From: Phycicoccus jejuensis
Lineage (GTDB): Bacteria; Actinomycetota; Actinomycetes; Actinomycetales; Dermatophilaceae
Direction of reading: 5' to 3'
Assembly: GCF_000720925.1 (NCBI RefSeq)
Contig: NZ_JOEE01000004.1
Location: forward strand, 1 to 64,000
DNA length: 64,000 nt
Position 1 is the first letter of the stretch. Each line of letters opens with the position of its first letter. The notes under the pieces were generated by a model. The model saw nothing but the letters and a program-made list of their open reading frames with translations, was not told where the DNA came from and made no database searches. Below are positions 35,238 to 47,332 of the stretch, piece after piece. The position numbers and the translations under genes are program-made.

Positions 35238-36416
35238 GTGTCCGCGTCCCCCGTCCTGCCGTCCTTCGACCCGGAGAGCCCGGTCTTCCGTGCTCACGAG
35301 GGCGGGAAGCTGGGGGTACACGCGACGCAGCCGCTCCGGGGGCGCGAGGACCTCTCGCTCCTCTACACCCCGGGGGTCGCCGAGGTGTCCCTCGCCATCG
35401 CCGCCGACCCCACGCTCTCGACCCGCTACACCGCCCGCGGCAACACGGTGGCCGTCATCAGCGACGGCACGGCCGTCCTCGGCCTCGGGGACATCGGCCC
35501 GCTCGGGGCGATGCCCGTGATGGAGGGAAAGGCGGTGCTGTTCAAGCACTTCGCGGGCATCGACGCGGTGCCGGTGGTCATGGAGACCGGCACCGTCGAC
35601 GAGCTCGTCGAGGCGATCGCCCGCATCGCGCCGAGCTACGGCGGCATCAACCTCGAGGACATCTCGGCGCCGCGTTGCTTCGAGATCGAGGAGCAGCTCA
35701 AGGAGCGCCTCGACATCCCCGTGTTCCACGACGACCAGCACGGGACGGCGATCGTCGTGCTCGCCGGCCTGTACAACGCGGTGCGCGTCCTCGACCGCCG
35801 GCTCGAGGACCTGCGGGTCGTCGTGGCCGGCGCCGGGGCCGCCGGCGTCGCCGTGACCCGGCTCCTCCAGCGCGCCGGCGTCCGTGACGTCGTCGTGTGC
35901 GACTCGCGCGGGATCATCCACGCCGGGCGCCCGGACCTCTCCGAGCACAAGCAGCGGCTCGCGCTCTCGACCAACCCGCGCGGCCTCACCGGCTCGCTCG
36001 GGACGGCGCTCGAGGGGGCCGACTGCTACGTCGGCGTCTCCGGCGGCACCGTGCCGGAGGAGCAGGTGGCCGCCATGGCCCCCGACGCGATCGTCTTCGC
36101 GCTCGCGAACCCGACCCCCGAGGTGCACCCCGACGTCGCGCACCGGCACGCCGCCGTCGTGGCCACGGGGCGCTCGGACTTCCCGAACCAGATCAACAAC
36201 GTCCTCGCCTTCCCCGGCATCTTCCGGGGCGCGCTGGACGCCGGGGCCACGCGGGTCACCGAGGCGATGAAGCTGGCGGCGGCGCGGGCCATCGCCGACA
36301 TGGTGCCCGAGCCGACGGCGGAGCAGATCGTGCCCTCGGTGTTCGAGCCCGGGGTCGCCGAGGCGGTGGCGCAGGCCGTGCGGCGGCTCGCCCCGACCCG
36401 GTCGGCGCGGGGCTGA
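35238..36416 (+). CDS. NAD(P)-dependent malic enzyme
   Basis: A 392-residue malic enzyme of the short bacterial type, oxidatively decarboxylating malate to pyruvate. Motifs are the Tyr region SLLYTPGVAEV, KAVLFKHFAGIDAVPVVM with the catalytic Lys, INLEDISAPRCFEIE and VFHDDQHGTAIV with metal ligands, the nucleotide-binding VVVAGAGAAGVAV, and ANPTPEVHPD. The phosphotransacetylase-like domain of long MaeB enzymes is absent. GTG 35238 has GAGGAG 6 nt upstream. It is probably a single-gene transcript. Cofactor preference is not decided by sequence. Confidence 0.9.
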   Translation: MSASPVLPSFDPESPVFRAHEGGKLGVHATQPLRGREDLSLLYTPGVAEVSLAIAADPTLSTRYTARGNTVAVISDGTAVLGLGDIGPLGAMPVMEGKAVLFKHFAGIDAVPVVMETGTVDELVEAIARIAPSYGGINLEDISAPRCFEIEEQLKERLDIPVFHDDQHGTAIVVLAGLYNAVRVLDRRLEDLRVVVAGAGAAGVAVTRLLQRAGVRDVVVCDSRGIIHAGRPDLSEHKQRLALSTNPRGLTGSLGTALEGADCYVGVSGGTVPEEQVAAMAPDAIVFALANPTPEVHPDVAHRHAAVVATGRSDFPNQINNVLAFPGIFRGALDAGATRVTEAMKLAAARAIADMVPEPTAEQIVPSVFEPGVAEAVAQAVRRLAPTRSARG

Positions 36417-36422
36417 GCGCGC

Positions 36423-37030
36423 TCAGCGCGAGCGGCGGGCCAGCTCCTCGGCGTGCGCGCGGCACGCCTCCCACGTCGGGAGCAGGCCCTGGCCCGCGGC
36501 CTCCGCGAGCGTGGGCGCCTCGGAGTCCTTGGGGGAGAGCAGCGGCGTGACCCCCTCGGGCAGCTCGAGGCCGACGGCGGGGTCGAGCGGGTGGACGCCG
36601 TGCTCGCCGGTCGGGTTGTACGCGGCGGAGCACAGGTACATCGCCGTCGTGCCGTCCTCGAGCGCGCAGAACGCGTGGCCGAGGCCCTCGGAGAGCCAGA
36701 CCGCGCGGCGGTCGACGGTGTCGAGGAGGACGGCCTCCCACTGCCCGAAGGTCGGCGAGCCGACGCGGACGTCGACGACGTAGTCGACGAGCGAGCCGGT
36801 CAGCGCGGTGACGTACTTGCCCTGGCCGGGTGGGACGTCGGCGAAGTGGATGCCCCGCACCGTGCCGCGCGAGGAGACCGACACGTTGGTCTGGACGACG
36901 TCGGGGCGGTGTCCGAGGTGCTCGGCGAGCCGGTCGCCGCGGAAGGACTCGAGGAAGACGCCGCGGTCGTCGGGGAACTGGCGCGGGGTGACCACGAAGG
37001 CCCCCTCGATCGAGAGCGCGCGGATGTCCA

Positions 37031-37031
<1 letters not shown>
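36423..37031 (-). CDS. rfbC: dTDP-4-dehydrorhamnose 3,5-epimerase
   Basis: A 202-residue cupin-fold epimerase, the third step of dTDP-L-rhamnose synthesis. The key His is in VRGIHFADVPPGQGKYV, FPDDRGVFLESF is the N-terminal contact, and LGHAFCALEDGTTAMYLCSAAYNPTGEHGV holds the Tyr region. ATG 37031 shares its A with the rfbA stop (TGATG), so the two are co-translated. The C-terminal 25 residues are helical and charged. Divergence to a 3- or 5-epimerase of related sugars is possible, but rfbA, rfbB and rfbD nearby favour rhamnose. Confidence 0.9.
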
Positions 37032-38962
<1,931 letters not shown>

Positions 38963-38963
<1 letters not shown>

Positions 38964-39826
38964 TGGCGCGCTGGCTGGTCGTCGGTGCGGCCGGGATGCT
39001 CGGCACCGACCTCGTCGAGGTGCTGCGCGAGCGCGGGCACGAGGTCGTGGGGATGGACCTGCCCGCGGTCGACGTCCTCGACCCGGCGTCCTGCGCCGCG
39101 GCGGTCGCGGGCGCCGACGTCGTCGTCAACTGCGCGGCCTACACGGCGGTCGACGCGGCCGAGACCGACGAGGCCCGCGCCTTCGCGGTCAACGCCGTCG
39201 GCGCGGCCAACCTCGCGCGCGCCGTGGCAGCCGGCCCGGGCTCGCTCGTGCACGTGTCCACCGACTACGTCGTGGCCGGCGACGGCACGACGCCGTGGCC
39301 CGCCGACGCGCCGGTCGCCCCCGCCTCGGCCTACGGCCGCACCAAGGCGGCCGGGGAGTGGGCCGTGCGGGCCGAGTGCCCCCGCGCCTGGGTCGTGCGC
39401 ACCGCGTGGCTCTACGGGGCGCACGGGCGCAGCATCCCGGCGACCGTCGCCCGCCTCGCGCGCGAGCGCGACACCTTCGGGTTCGTCGCCGACCAGGTGG
39501 GCCAGCCGACGTGGACCGTCGACCTCGCCGACGGCATCGCCCGGATCGTCGAGGCCGGCGCGCCCTACGGCATCTGGCACGGGACGGCCGACGGCGAGAC
39601 CTCCTGGCACGGGCTGGCCGGCGCGGTGCTCGAGGAGCTGGGGGAGGACCCGGCGCGGGTGGCCCCCATCACCTCCGACGCCTACCCGGCCCCCGCCCCA
39701 CGGCCCGCGTACAGCGTCCTGGACCACGCGATGTGGCGCGCCGCCGGGCTCGAGCCGCTGCCGCACTGGCGCGACGCGCTGCACCGGGCCGCGCCCACCG
39801 TCCTCGGCACGGAACGGCGCGCCTGA
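38963..39826 (+). CDS. rfbD: dTDP-4-dehydrorhamnose reductase
   Basis: A 287-residue reductase for the last step to dTDP-L-rhamnose. GAAGMLGTDLVEVL binds NADPH, NCAAYTAVDAAETDE is the family block, HVSTDYVVAGDG leads the catalytic Thr/Asp region, YGRTKAAGEWAV contains Tyr and Lys, and RTAWLYGAHG is typical of RmlD. In place of the usual VFDG, VVAGDG is seen. It is co-translated with rfbB through TGATG. Together with rfbA and rfbC it completes the four-gene pathway for cell-wall or capsule rhamnose. Confidence 0.93.
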
Positions 39827-39876
39827 GCCGGGTCGGGGCATCCGTCCGGGCCCCGCGTAGGGCAGACTCACCCCCC

Positions 39877-40545
39877 GTGAAGACCTTCACGCGCTACTCG
39901 TCCTACACCGGCCTGCGACCCGAGATCTTCAAGCGGATCGGCACCGGCCACCGCGAGGTGCTCGACGTGGGGTGCGCCAACGGCACGCTCGGCGACGCCG
40001 TCAAGCGCCGACAGGGAGCCCGCGTCACGGGGGTGGAGTACGACGAGGGACTGGCCGGCGAGGCCCGCGGCCGCCTCGACCGGGTCGTCACCGGCGACCT
40101 CAACCGCCTCGACGAGATCGTCGCGCAGCTCGAGGGGCCCTACGACTGCATGGTCTTCGCCGACGTGCTCGAGCACCTCGTGGACCCCTGGAGCGTCCTC
40201 GACGCCTTCACCGACCACCTGGCGCCCGAGGGCGAGGTCGTCATCAGCCTGCCGAACGTCGGGCACCTGGCGACCTTCACGAGCGTGTTCCTGCGCCGCA
40301 CCTGGCCGCGCCGCGACCGCGGGCTGCACGACTCGACGCACCTGCGGTGGTTCGCGCGCCGCGACATCGAGGAGCTGCTCGCGCAGACCTCGCTCGAGCC
40401 GGTCGCGTGGAAGCGCTCGCAGCGCTTCGTCGACGCCCCGGTCGCCGTCAACAAGCTGGCGCTGCTCGTCGGCTGGGTCCCCGGCCTGCGCGACCTGCTG
40501 ACCTACCAGTTCGTCGTCGTCGCCCGCCGCCGTCCGACCCCGTAG
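39877..40545 (+). CDS. Class I SAM-dependent methyltransferase
   Basis: A 222-residue methyltransferase: motif I EVLDVGCANGTLG, acidic motif II GVEYDE, and VFADVLEHLVDPW, the pattern found in glycan and lipopolysaccharide-associated methyltransferases. VVISLPNVGHLATFTSVF and DSTHLRWFARRDIEELL follow, shared with enzymes encoded in polysaccharide clusters. GTG 39877 is assumed; there is no ribosome-binding site. Placed directly after rfbBD, it may methylate a cell-surface sugar (inference). Its TAG stop is also part of the -10 hexamer of the next gene. Confidence 0.8.
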   Translation: MKTFTRYSSYTGLRPEIFKRIGTGHREVLDVGCANGTLGDAVKRRQGARVTGVEYDEGLAGEARGRLDRVVTGDLNRLDEIVAQLEGPYDCMVFADVLEHLVDPWSVLDAFTDHLAPEGEVVISLPNVGHLATFTSVFLRRTWPRRDRGLHDSTHLRWFARRDIEELLAQTSLEPVAWKRSQRFVDAPVAVNKLALLVGWVPGLRDLLTYQFVVVARRRPTP

Positions 40546-40548
40546 GGT
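40543..40548 (+). promoter_or_regulatory. Leaderless -10 element (TAGGGT) overlapping a stop codon
   Basis: TAGGGT begins with the TAG stop of the methyltransferase and is 7 nt from ATG 40556. Confidence 0.5.
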
Positions 40549-40555
40549 CGGGAGC

Positions 40556-41524
40556 ATGCTCGCCGCCTTCGCCAAGTCCCAGTCCGCCGACGACCCGCTG
40601 AGCGGCCTCGAGGTCGGGGAGCGCCCCGACCCGCAGGCGCCCGAGGGCTGGACGACCGTCCGGCTGCGCACCGCGGCCCTCAACCACCACGACGTGTGGT
40701 CGCTGCGCGGGGTCGGGCTGCCGGCCGACCGGCTCCCGATGGTCCTCGGCTGCGACGGCGCCGGCGTGACCGAGGGCGGTGACGAGGTCATCGTCCACGC
40801 GGTCGTCGCCTCGCCCGGCTGGACCGGCGACGAGACCCTCGACCCGCGCCGCAGCCTGCTGTCCGAGGTGCACGACGGCACGCTCGCCGAGGTCGTCGCC
40901 GTCCCGACGCACAACCTCGTGCCCAAGCCCGACGACCTCTCGTGGGAGCACGCCGCCTGCCTGCCGACCGCGTGGCTCACGGCCTACCGGATGCTGTTCA
41001 CGAACGCCGCCGTGCAGCCCGGCGCCACCGTGCTCGTCCAGGGCGCCGCGGGCGGGGTCGCCACCGCCCTGGTCCAGCTCGGCTCCGCGGCCGGGCTGCG
41101 GATGTGGGTCACCTCGCGCGACGCCGAGAAGGGCGAGCAGGCCGTCTGGCTCGGGGCCGACCGGGCCTTCGAGAACGGCGCCCGGCTGCCCGAGCGCGTC
41201 GACGCGGTGATGGAGACCGTCGGCGCCGCCACCTGGTCGCACAGCATCAACAGCCTGCGGCCGGGCGGCACCGTCGTCATCTCGGGCGCGACGTCGGGCG
41301 ACGCCCCCTCCAAGGCCGAGCTGACGAAGATCTTCTTCAAGCAGCTGCGGGTCGTCGGGTCGACGATGGGCACGCGCGACGAGCTCGAGCGCCTCGCCCG
41401 GTTCGTCGTCGACGCCGGCATCGAGCCGCTCGTCGACTCCGTCATGCCCCTGGCCGACGCACGCGACGGCTTCGCCCGGATGGTCGAGGGCCGCGTCGCC
41501 GGCAAGGTCGTCTTCACCGTCTGA
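40556..41524 (+). CDS. Zinc-binding-type alcohol dehydrogenase / quinone oxidoreductase-like protein
   Basis: A 322-residue medium-chain dehydrogenase/reductase. N-terminal GroES-like fold has LNHHDVWSLRGVGLP and VLGCDGAGVTEGG. The Rossmann NAD(P) motif is VLVQGAAGGVATALVQLG, and PTAWLTAYRML is the hinge typical of quinone-oxidoreductase relatives. The His-His in LNHHD recalls catalytic zinc enzymes, but the four-cysteine structural zinc loop is missing, so it is a quinone-oxidoreductase-like form. Substrate is unknown. Confidence 0.82.
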   Translation: MLAAFAKSQSADDPLSGLEVGERPDPQAPEGWTTVRLRTAALNHHDVWSLRGVGLPADRLPMVLGCDGAGVTEGGDEVIVHAVVASPGWTGDETLDPRRSLLSEVHDGTLAEVVAVPTHNLVPKPDDLSWEHAACLPTAWLTAYRMLFTNAAVQPGATVLVQGAAGGVATALVQLGSAAGLRMWVTSRDAEKGEQAVWLGADRAFENGARLPERVDAVMETVGAATWSHSINSLRPGGTVVISGATSGDAPSKAELTKIFFKQLRVVGSTMGTRDELERLARFVVDAGIEPLVDSVMPLADARDGFARMVEGRVAGKVVFTV

Positions 41525-41555
41525 CCGACGGGAGGGTCGCGACGAACAACCGCGT

Positions 41556-41637
41556 CATCACCGTGACGGCGCGGTGGTTGGTCGCGGACGGGGATACATC
41601 CGCGTCCGAGGCGGGTTTCCCCGCCATCACCGTGACG
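41556..41637. repeat. 13-bp direct repeat flanking terminator hairpins
   Basis: CATCACCGTGACG is present at 41556-41568 and 41625-41637. Between the copies lie a near-perfect hairpin (CGGACGGGGAT / ATCCGCGTCCG, 41585-41608, one mismatch) and GGCGGG-TTTC-CCCGCC (41610-41625). The hairpins probably terminate the two convergent genes; the direct repeat is unexplained. Confidence 0.55.
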
Positions 41638-41656
41638 CAGGGGATCGACGTGTCGC

Positions 41657-42343
41657 TCAGGCGATCTGGAGCCAGTCGTTCCAGCCATTGTGCAGGACGA
41701 GCCAGGCGATGAGCCCGTAGCCGGCCTGGCCCGGGTGGTGCGGTACGCCGGACGCGGCGAGGTCAGTGCGCCACTGGTCGTGCCCGAGCAGCGGGGCGTA
41801 GCAGTCGACGAACGGGACCCCGCGCCGGCCGCAGACGTCGGCCTGCGCGTCGACGAGGACCTCGAGCCGCGAGTTCAGCTCCTCGTCGTCCGTCGGGGGC
41901 GGGCTGACGACGAAGGTGCCGACGCCCGACGACGCGGCGTCGTCGAGGAGGTTCGCGAGGTTGAGCCGGTGCCGCGCCAGCGAGACGCCCGAGAGGATGT
42001 CGTTCGTCCCGACCGACAGCACGAGGCGCTTCTCGGACCGGCCGCGCCAGCGCCGCGGCACCTCACCGGCCCACCGCTCGAGCAGGTCGCCGGAGGTGTC
42101 GCCCCGCACGCCGAGGTTGTACGAGGTCAGCGTGAGGTCCGGGTGCTGGGTGCGCCCGACGACGCGGGTGACCCAGCCCTGGCCCTTGGGGTCGCCGACC
42201 CCGGCGACGAGGGAGGCGCCGAGGAAGACGAGCGCGAGGTCGCGTGGACCGTCGGGGACGACCACCGCCTCCGCGCTCGGGCGGAACTCGATGGGGGACT
42301 GGCCCCCGGGGCCGCCCTGCTCGTCCGGCATCTGCTCGCTCAC
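41657..42343 (-). CDS. SGNH/GDSL-family esterase or lipase
   Basis: A 228-residue hydrolase. Block I is VFLGASLVAGVGDPKGQGW, with Ser44 in GAS instead of GDS. Block II is YNLGVRGDTSGDLLERW, block III is LSVGTNDI, and the block V His is in GVPHHPGQAGYG. There is no signal peptide, so it acts inside the cell. GTG 42343 overlaps the stop of the small upstream gene (GTGA), which fixes the start ahead of an internal ATG. Specific substrate unknown. Confidence 0.85.
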   Translation of the reverse strand: MSEQMPDEQGGPGGQSPIEFRPSAEAVVVPDGPRDLALVFLGASLVAGVGDPKGQGWVTRVVGRTQHPDLTLTSYNLGVRGDTSGDLLERWAGEVPRRWRGRSEKRLVLSVGTNDILSGVSLARHRLNLANLLDDAASSGVGTFVVSPPPTDDEELNSRLEVLVDAQADVCGRRGVPFVDCYAPLLGHDQWRTDLAASGVPHHPGQAGYGLIAWLVLHNGWNDWLQIA

Positions 42344-42516
42344 TCGTCCTCGTCGTCCAGTCGGGCCAGCCAGGTGGCCAGCCGCTCCACGGGCACCTCG
42401 AAGTCGGGGTTGAGGTCGACGAACGTCCTCAGCTGCTCCGCCAGCCAGTCGAGGGTGACCTCCTCGTCCCCCCGCCGCGCCTGGAGCTCCTCGATGCCGC
42501 GGTCGGTGAAGTACAC
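42340..42516 (-). CDS. DUF6104-like small acidic protein (58 residues)
   Basis: A small gene that begins MYFTDRGIEELQARRGDEEV and continues with FVDLNPDFEVPVERLATWLARLDDEDE. I recall this pattern as the DUF6104 family, found next to kgd in actinobacteria; its function is not known. GTG 42516 lies 7 nt behind TAGGCT without a Shine-Dalgarno. It lies 27 bases downstream of kgd and is co-translated with the esterase gene. Confidence 0.75.
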   Translation of the reverse strand: MYFTDRGIEELQARRGDEEVTLDWLAEQLRTFVDLNPDFEVPVERLATWLARLDDEDE

Positions 42517-42523
42517 GTCCTCG

Positions 42524-42529
42524 AGCCTA
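42524..42529 (-). promoter_or_regulatory. Leaderless -10 element (TAGGCT) of the DUF6104-esterase pair
   Basis: Minus strand TAGGCT, 7-nt spacer, GTG 42516. It lies between kgd and the small gene, giving the pair its own promoter. Confidence 0.5.
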
Positions 42530-42543
42530 CCGGCGGCCCCGCC

Positions 42544-45500
42544 TCACCGGTCGAAGGCGCGGGCGACGAGGTCGGCCTGCTCCGCCTGGTGCTGCTTGGT
42601 CGAGCCCGCCGCCGGCGACGCCGACCGCGGACGGGAGACCACCCGCAGGGGCCGCGTCTCGCCGTGGGCCGCGAGCTCCTCGGGCAGGTTGAGCGCCAGG
42701 AAGGGCCACGCGCCCATGTTCTGGGGCTCGTCCTGCACGACGACGACCTCGGCGTCCGGGTACTGCGCGAGGGCCTTGGTCAGCTCCGCGCCGGGGAGCG
42801 GGTAGTACTGCTCCATCCGCAGGATCGCCGTCGAGGTGTCGCCGCGCTTGGCCCGCTCGGCCTCGAGGTCGTAGACGACCTTGCCGGCGGCGAGGAGGAC
42901 GCGGGTCACCGAGCCCTCCGTCGCGCCCGGACGGTCCGGGAGGACCGGCCGGAAGCCACCGGTCGTGAAGTCCTCGACCGAGCTCGCCGCCGCCTTGAGG
43001 CGCAGCATCGACTTCGGGGTGAAGACGATGAGCGGCTTGCGCGGCCGGGCGTAGGCCTGGCGGCGCAGCAGGTGGAAGTACGACGCGGGGGTCGAGGGGT
43101 AGGCGACGGTCATGTTGCCCTCGGCGCACATCGTGAGGAAGCGCTCGATGCGCCCCGACGAGTGGTCCGGGCCCTGGCCCTCGTAGCCGTGGGGGAGGAG
43201 CAGGACGACCGAGGAGCGCTGGCCCCACTTCTGCTCGGAGCTGCTGATGAACTCGTCGACGATCGTCTGCGCACCGTTGAAGAAGTCGCCGAACTGCGCC
43301 TCCCAGAGGACGAGCGCGTCGGGCCGCTCGACGGAGTAGCCGTACTCGAAGCCCATCGCCGCGAACTCGGACAGGAGGCTGTCGTAGACCCAGAACTTCG
43401 CCTGGCCCTGGCCGAGGTAGAGCAGCGGCGTCCACTCGGACGCGTTCTCCTTGTCGATGAGCACGGCGTGCCGGCTGACGAACGTGCCGCGGCGGCTGTC
43501 CTGCCCGGCGAGGCGGACCGGCGTGCCCTCGATGAGGAGGGAGCCGAAGGCGAGCAGCTCGCCGGTGCCCCAGTCGATGCCGCCCTCGCGGGTGCTCTGG
43601 GTGCGCTTGTCGAGCATCTGGCGCAGCTTGGGGTGCACCGTGAAGCCGTCCGGCGGCGTGGAGAAGGCGTCGCCGATGCGGTGCAGCAGCTCGGTGCTGA
43701 TCGCGGTCTCGGTGGCCGAGTGCGTCGTGCGGTCGGCGAAGGGGGCCTGCGCGGCCGGCGGCTCGAGGCCGGAGCCGGCGTCGGCCTTGCGGCCGTCCCG
43801 GGCGTCCTTCTCGGCCGACTTCAGCGCCTCCTTGGTCTCGACGAAGACCCGCTCGAGCTGCTGCTGGTAGTCGCGCAGCGCGGCCTCGGCGTCCTCGACG
43901 GTGATGTCGCCGCGGCCGATGAGCGCCTCGGTGTAGAGCTTGCGGACGCTGCGCTTGGCCTCGATGAGGTTGTACATGAGCGGCTGCGTCATCGACGGGT
44001 CGTCGCCCTCGTTGTGACCACGGCGGCGGTAGCACACCATGTCGACGACGACGTCCTTGTGGAACTCCTTGCGGAACTCGTAGGCGAGCTCGGCGACGCG
44101 CACGCACGCCTCCGGGTCGTCGCCGTTGACGTGGAAGATCGGCGCCTGGATCATCCGCGCGACGTCGGTCGAGTACGTCGAGGAGCGCGAGCTGCTCGGG
44201 GAGGTCGTGAAGCCGACCTGGTTGTTGATGACGACGTGCACGGTGCCGCCGGTGCGGTAGCCGCGCAGCTGGCTGAGGTTGAGCGTCTCGGCCACCACGC
44301 CCTGTCCGGCGAACGCGGCGTCGCCGTGCATGAGCACGGGCAGGACGGTGAAGTCCTCGCCGGCGAGGTCGAGGCGGTCCTGCTTGGCGCGGACGATGCC
44401 CTCGAGCACCGGGTTGACGGCCTCGAGGTGGCTCGGGTTGGCCGCGAGGTAGACCTTCGTCGTCGCGCCGGACTCGGCGGTGAACTCGCCCTCGGTGCCG
44501 AGGTGGTACTTGACGTCGCCGGAACCCTGGACCGAGCGCGGGTCCTGCTTGCCCTCGAACTCGCGGAAGATCTGGCCGTAGGACTTGCCGGCGATGTTGG
44601 CCAGCACGTTGAGGCGGCCGCGGTGCGGCATCCCGATGCAGACCTCGTCGAGCTCGTCCTCGGCGGCCATCGACAGGACGCGGTCGAGCAGCGCGATGAC
44701 GGACTCGCCGCCCTCGAGCGAGAAGCGCTTCTGCCCGACGAACTTCGTCTGGAGGAAGGTCTCGAAGGCCTCCGCGGCGTTGAGCCGGCGCAGGATGCGC
44801 AGCTGCTCCTCGCGCGTGGTCTTGGCGTACCCGACCTCGACCTTGTCCTGGATCCAGCGGCGCTGCTCCGGGTCCTGGATGTGCATGTACTCGACGCCGA
44901 TGGTGCGGCAGTACGAGTCGCGCAGGACGCCGAGGATCTTGCGCAGCTTGAGGAACGGCTGGCCACCGAACCCGCCGGTCGCGAAGTCGCGCTCGAGGTC
45001 CCACAGCGTGAGGCCGTGGTTGGTGATGTCGAGGTCGGGGTGGCGGCGCTGCTTGTACTCCAGCGGGTCGGTGTCGGCCATGAGGTGGCCGCGCACGCGG
45101 TAGGCGTGGATGAGCTCCTGGACGCGGGCGACCTTGTTGATGTCGTCGTCGTGCGCGGCCGAGACGTCGCGCACCCAGCGGACCGGCTCGTAGGGGATGC
45201 GCAGGCTCTCGAAGATCTCGTCGTAGAAGCCCTGCTCGCCGAGGAGCAGCGAGTGGACGATCCGGAGGAAATCACCGGACTGCGCGCCCTGGATGATGCG
45301 GTGGTCGTAGGTGCTCGTCAGCGTGAGGATCTTGCTCACGGCGTTGCGGTTGAGCGTCTCGGCGCTCGCGCCCTGCCACTCGGCGGGGTAGTCCATCGCG
45401 CCGACGCCGATGATCGTGCCCTGGCCCTGCATGAGGCGGGGCACCGAGTGGACGGTGCCGATCGTGCCGGGGTTGGTCAGCGAGATCGAGGTGCCCTGGA

Positions 45501-46353
45501 AGTCCTCGACGGTCAGCTTGCCGCCGCGCGCCTTCTTGACGACGTCCTCGTAGGCGGTCCAGAAGTGCGCGAAGTCCATCGTCTCGGCGGCCTTGATGGA
45601 CGGCACGAGGAGCTGGCGGGTGCCGTCGGGCTTGGCGATGTCGATCGCGAGGCCGAGGTTGACGTGCGCCGGCGTGATGAGGACCGGCTTGCCCTTCTCG
45701 TCGTGGCCGAAGCCGTTGTTCATCTCGGGCATGACGCCGAGGGCCTTGACGAGGGCGTAGCCGATGAGGTGGGTGAAGCTCACCTTGCCGCCGCGGCTGC
45801 GGGCGAGGTGGTTGTTGATGACGATGCGGTTGTCGACGAGGAGCTTGGCCGGCACGGCGCGCACCGAGGTGGCGGTCGGGACCTCGAGCGAGGCCTCCAT
45901 GTTCGTGACGACGCGCGCGCTCGCGCCACGGATCGGCTGGTGCGCGGACTCGGCGAGCGGCCCGGTCTGCTTGGGGGCCTGGGGCTCGCGCGGCATCGGG
46001 GCGGCCTTGGCCTCGGCCGGCTTCTCGTCGGCGGGCTCGGACTTCGCCGGGGCGGGCGCCGGAGCGGCCTGCGGCTCCTTCGGGGCGGGCTGCGCAGCCG
46101 CCGGAGCGGGGGTCTCGGGCTGGGCGGCCTTCTCCTGCGGCCGGGGGGCGGGCCTGCCGTTGCCGGCGTGCGTGGACCCCCCGTTGGTGCGGCCCTTGGC
46201 GGCGTCACCGGGCTGGTAGTCGGCGAAGAAGCTCCACCACGCCTTGTCGACGCTGTTCCGGTCCCGTTGGTACTGCTCGTACAGCTCGTCGACCAGCCAC
46301 TCGTTGGGTCCGAAGGCGGTCAGGGGGTCGCTGGACGGGGACTGCTCGGCCAC
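42544..46353 (-). CDS. kgd: Multifunctional 2-oxoglutarate decarboxylase/dehydrogenase (E1-E2o)
   Basis: A 1269-residue enzyme at the TCA-cycle branch point. The N-terminal [24 protein letters not shown] tether is followed by an Ala/Pro-rich linker (50-130). Next is an E2-type acyltransferase domain without a lipoyl domain ([36 protein letters not shown]). Then comes the thiamine-diphosphate E1 part with [29 protein letters not shown] and NNQVGFTT. This is the actinobacterial fusion described for mycobacterial Kgd/SucA, regulated by GarA/OdhI. GTG 46353 is the family start. TAATAGGCT near 46409 on the minus strand is a likely promoter. Confidence 0.96.
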   Translation of the reverse strand: MAEQSPSSDPLTAFGPNEWLVDELYEQYQRDRNSVDKAWWSFFADYQPGDAAKGRTNGGSTHAGNGRPAPRPQEKAAQPETPAPAAAQPAPKEPQAAPAPAPAKSEPADEKPAEAKAAPMPREPQAPKQTGPLAESAHQPIRGASARVVTNMEASLEVPTATSVRAVPAKLLVDNRIVINNHLARSRGGKVSFTHLIGYALVKALGVMPEMNNGFGHDEKGKPVLITPAHVNLGLAIDIAKPDGTRQLLVPSIKAAETMDFAHFWTAYEDVVKKARGGKLTVEDFQGTSISLTNPGTIGTVHSVPRLMQGQGTIIGVGAMDYPAEWQGASAETLNRNAVSKILTLTSTYDHRIIQGAQSGDFLRIVHSLLLGEQGFYDEIFESLRIPYEPVRWVRDVSAAHDDDINKVARVQELIHAYRVRGHLMADTDPLEYKQRRHPDLDITNHGLTLWDLERDFATGGFGGQPFLKLRKILGVLRDSYCRTIGVEYMHIQDPEQRRWIQDKVEVGYAKTTREEQLRILRRLNAAEAFETFLQTKFVGQKRFSLEGGESVIALLDRVLSMAAEDELDEVCIGMPHRGRLNVLANIAGKSYGQIFREFEGKQDPRSVQGSGDVKYHLGTEGEFTAESGATTKVYLAANPSHLEAVNPVLEGIVRAKQDRLDLAGEDFTVLPVLMHGDAAFAGQGVVAETLNLSQLRGYRTGGTVHVVINNQVGFTTSPSSSRSSTYSTDVARMIQAPIFHVNGDDPEACVRVAELAYEFRKEFHKDVVVDMVCYRRRGHNEGDDPSMTQPLMYNLIEAKRSVRKLYTEALIGRGDITVEDAEAALRDYQQQLERVFVETKEALKSAEKDARDGRKADAGSGLEPPAAQAPFADRTTHSATETAISTELLHRIGDAFSTPPDGFTVHPKLRQMLDKRTQSTREGGIDWGTGELLAFGSLLIEGTPVRLAGQDSRRGTFVSRHAVLIDKENASEWTPLLYLGQGQAKFWVYDSLLSEFAAMGFEYGYSVERPDALVLWEAQFGDFFNGAQTIVDEFISSSEQKWGQRSSVVLLLPHGYEGQGPDHSSGRIERFLTMCAEGNMTVAYPSTPASYFHLLRRQAYARPRKPLIVFTPKSMLRLKAAASSVEDFTTGGFRPVLPDRPGATEGSVTRVLLAAGKVVYDLEAERAKRGDTSTAILRMEQYYPLPGAELTKALAQYPDAEVVVVQDEPQNMGAWPFLALNLPEELAAHGETRPLRVVSRPRSASPAAGSTKQHQAEQADLVARAFDR

Positions 46354-46534
46354 GGGCTATGCGCCTCTTTCTCGGCTGGTCGCGTGCGGGTCGCGGGTGT
46401 TCGTCCCAGCCTATTACGTGGCCGTGGCGACCGTGTCGCCGCACGCCGAGCGGTGCCGAACGCGCGGCGACCGGTGGGGAGGCCCCACCGGTCGCCGCGA
46501 CGACGTGCCGTCCGCCCTCGGGCGGCGCCCGCCG

Positions 46535-47332
46535 TCAGGCGATGTCCGCCCGGGTCGTGCGCCAGATGCCGATGCCGGCGAGGACGGCCGCGTAGGCGGC
46601 GAGGACGAGCGCGCCGCCCCACCACTCGAGGCGCACCTCGTCCGGGCCGTTCGACACCGCGTTGACGATCGCGTTGGTCGCCGACGTCGGCAGGAACTGG
46701 GCGACGTGCTCGCGGCCGAACTCCCAGAAGCTCATGGCGAACCCGATGAGCGGCTCGACGATCCAGGCCACCCCGACCCCGATGAGCAGCGCGGCCACCT
46801 GGTTGGGGATGAGGATGCCGATGCCGAGGCCGATGAGCGCCCACAGCCCGAGCACGAGGAGGCTCAGGGCGAGGGTGCGCACGATCGTGCCGGACGGGAA
46901 GGCGTCCTGGTCGCGCAGGCCGAGGACGACGGCGCCCACGGACACCGACCCGACGAGGCTGACCAGGCCGTACACGGCGCCGATGCCGAGCAGGGCGACG
47001 ACCTTGGCGAGCATCGCCCGCAGCCGGCGCGGCGTCGCGAGGAAGGTGCCGCTGATCGTCTTGTGCCGGTACTCGGACCCGATCTGGAGCACGCCGATGG
47101 TCAGGAGCAACAGGTAGCCGATGGACAGCCCGCCGGTGTAGACGCTGCTGGCGACCTGGGTCGCGTCCCCGGTCGGCACCCCGGCCTCGCCGCTGCGGGC
47201 GGTCTCGCTCGTCAGGAGGAAGCCGAAGAGCGCGGCGAAGGCGGCCCCCGCGACGAAGATCGCGATGGCCATGCCCCACCACAGGCGGGTCGTGAAGAAC
47301 TTGCGGAACTCGCTCCGCACCGCGGGGATCAC
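46535..47332 (-). CDS. ABC-2 type transporter permease
   Basis: A 265-residue membrane protein with six hydrophobic segments. MIPAVRSEFRKFFTTRLWWGMAI is the typical ABC-2 N-terminus. IGSEYRHKTISGTFLATPRRLRAMLAKV is the conserved coupling segment, and a large extracytoplasmic loop lies between helices 1 and 2. GTG 47332 overlaps the ATPase stop (GTGA). With that ATPase it forms an exporter, probably of a drug, lipid or peptide. The immunity proteins of lantibiotic systems are similar, but no biosynthetic genes are present. Confidence 0.87.
   Translation of the reverse strand: MIPAVRSEFRKFFTTRLWWGMAIAIFVAGAAFAALFGFLLTSETARSGEAGVPTGDATQVASSVYTGGLSIGYLLLLTIGVLQIGSEYRHKTISGTFLATPRRLRAMLAKVVALLGIGAVYGLVSLVGSVSVGAVVLGLRDQDAFPSGTIVRTLALSLLVLGLWALIGLGIGILIPNQVAALLIGVGVAWIVEPLIGFAMSFWEFGREHVAQFLPTSATNAIVNAVSNGPDEVRLEWWGGALVLAAYAAVLAGIGIWRTTRADIA

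Noticed and set aside
42244..46665. 1473-codon frame antisense to kgd
   Set aside because: Low-complexity Arg/Val/Glu/Leu translation that mirrors kgd; no domain can be seen.
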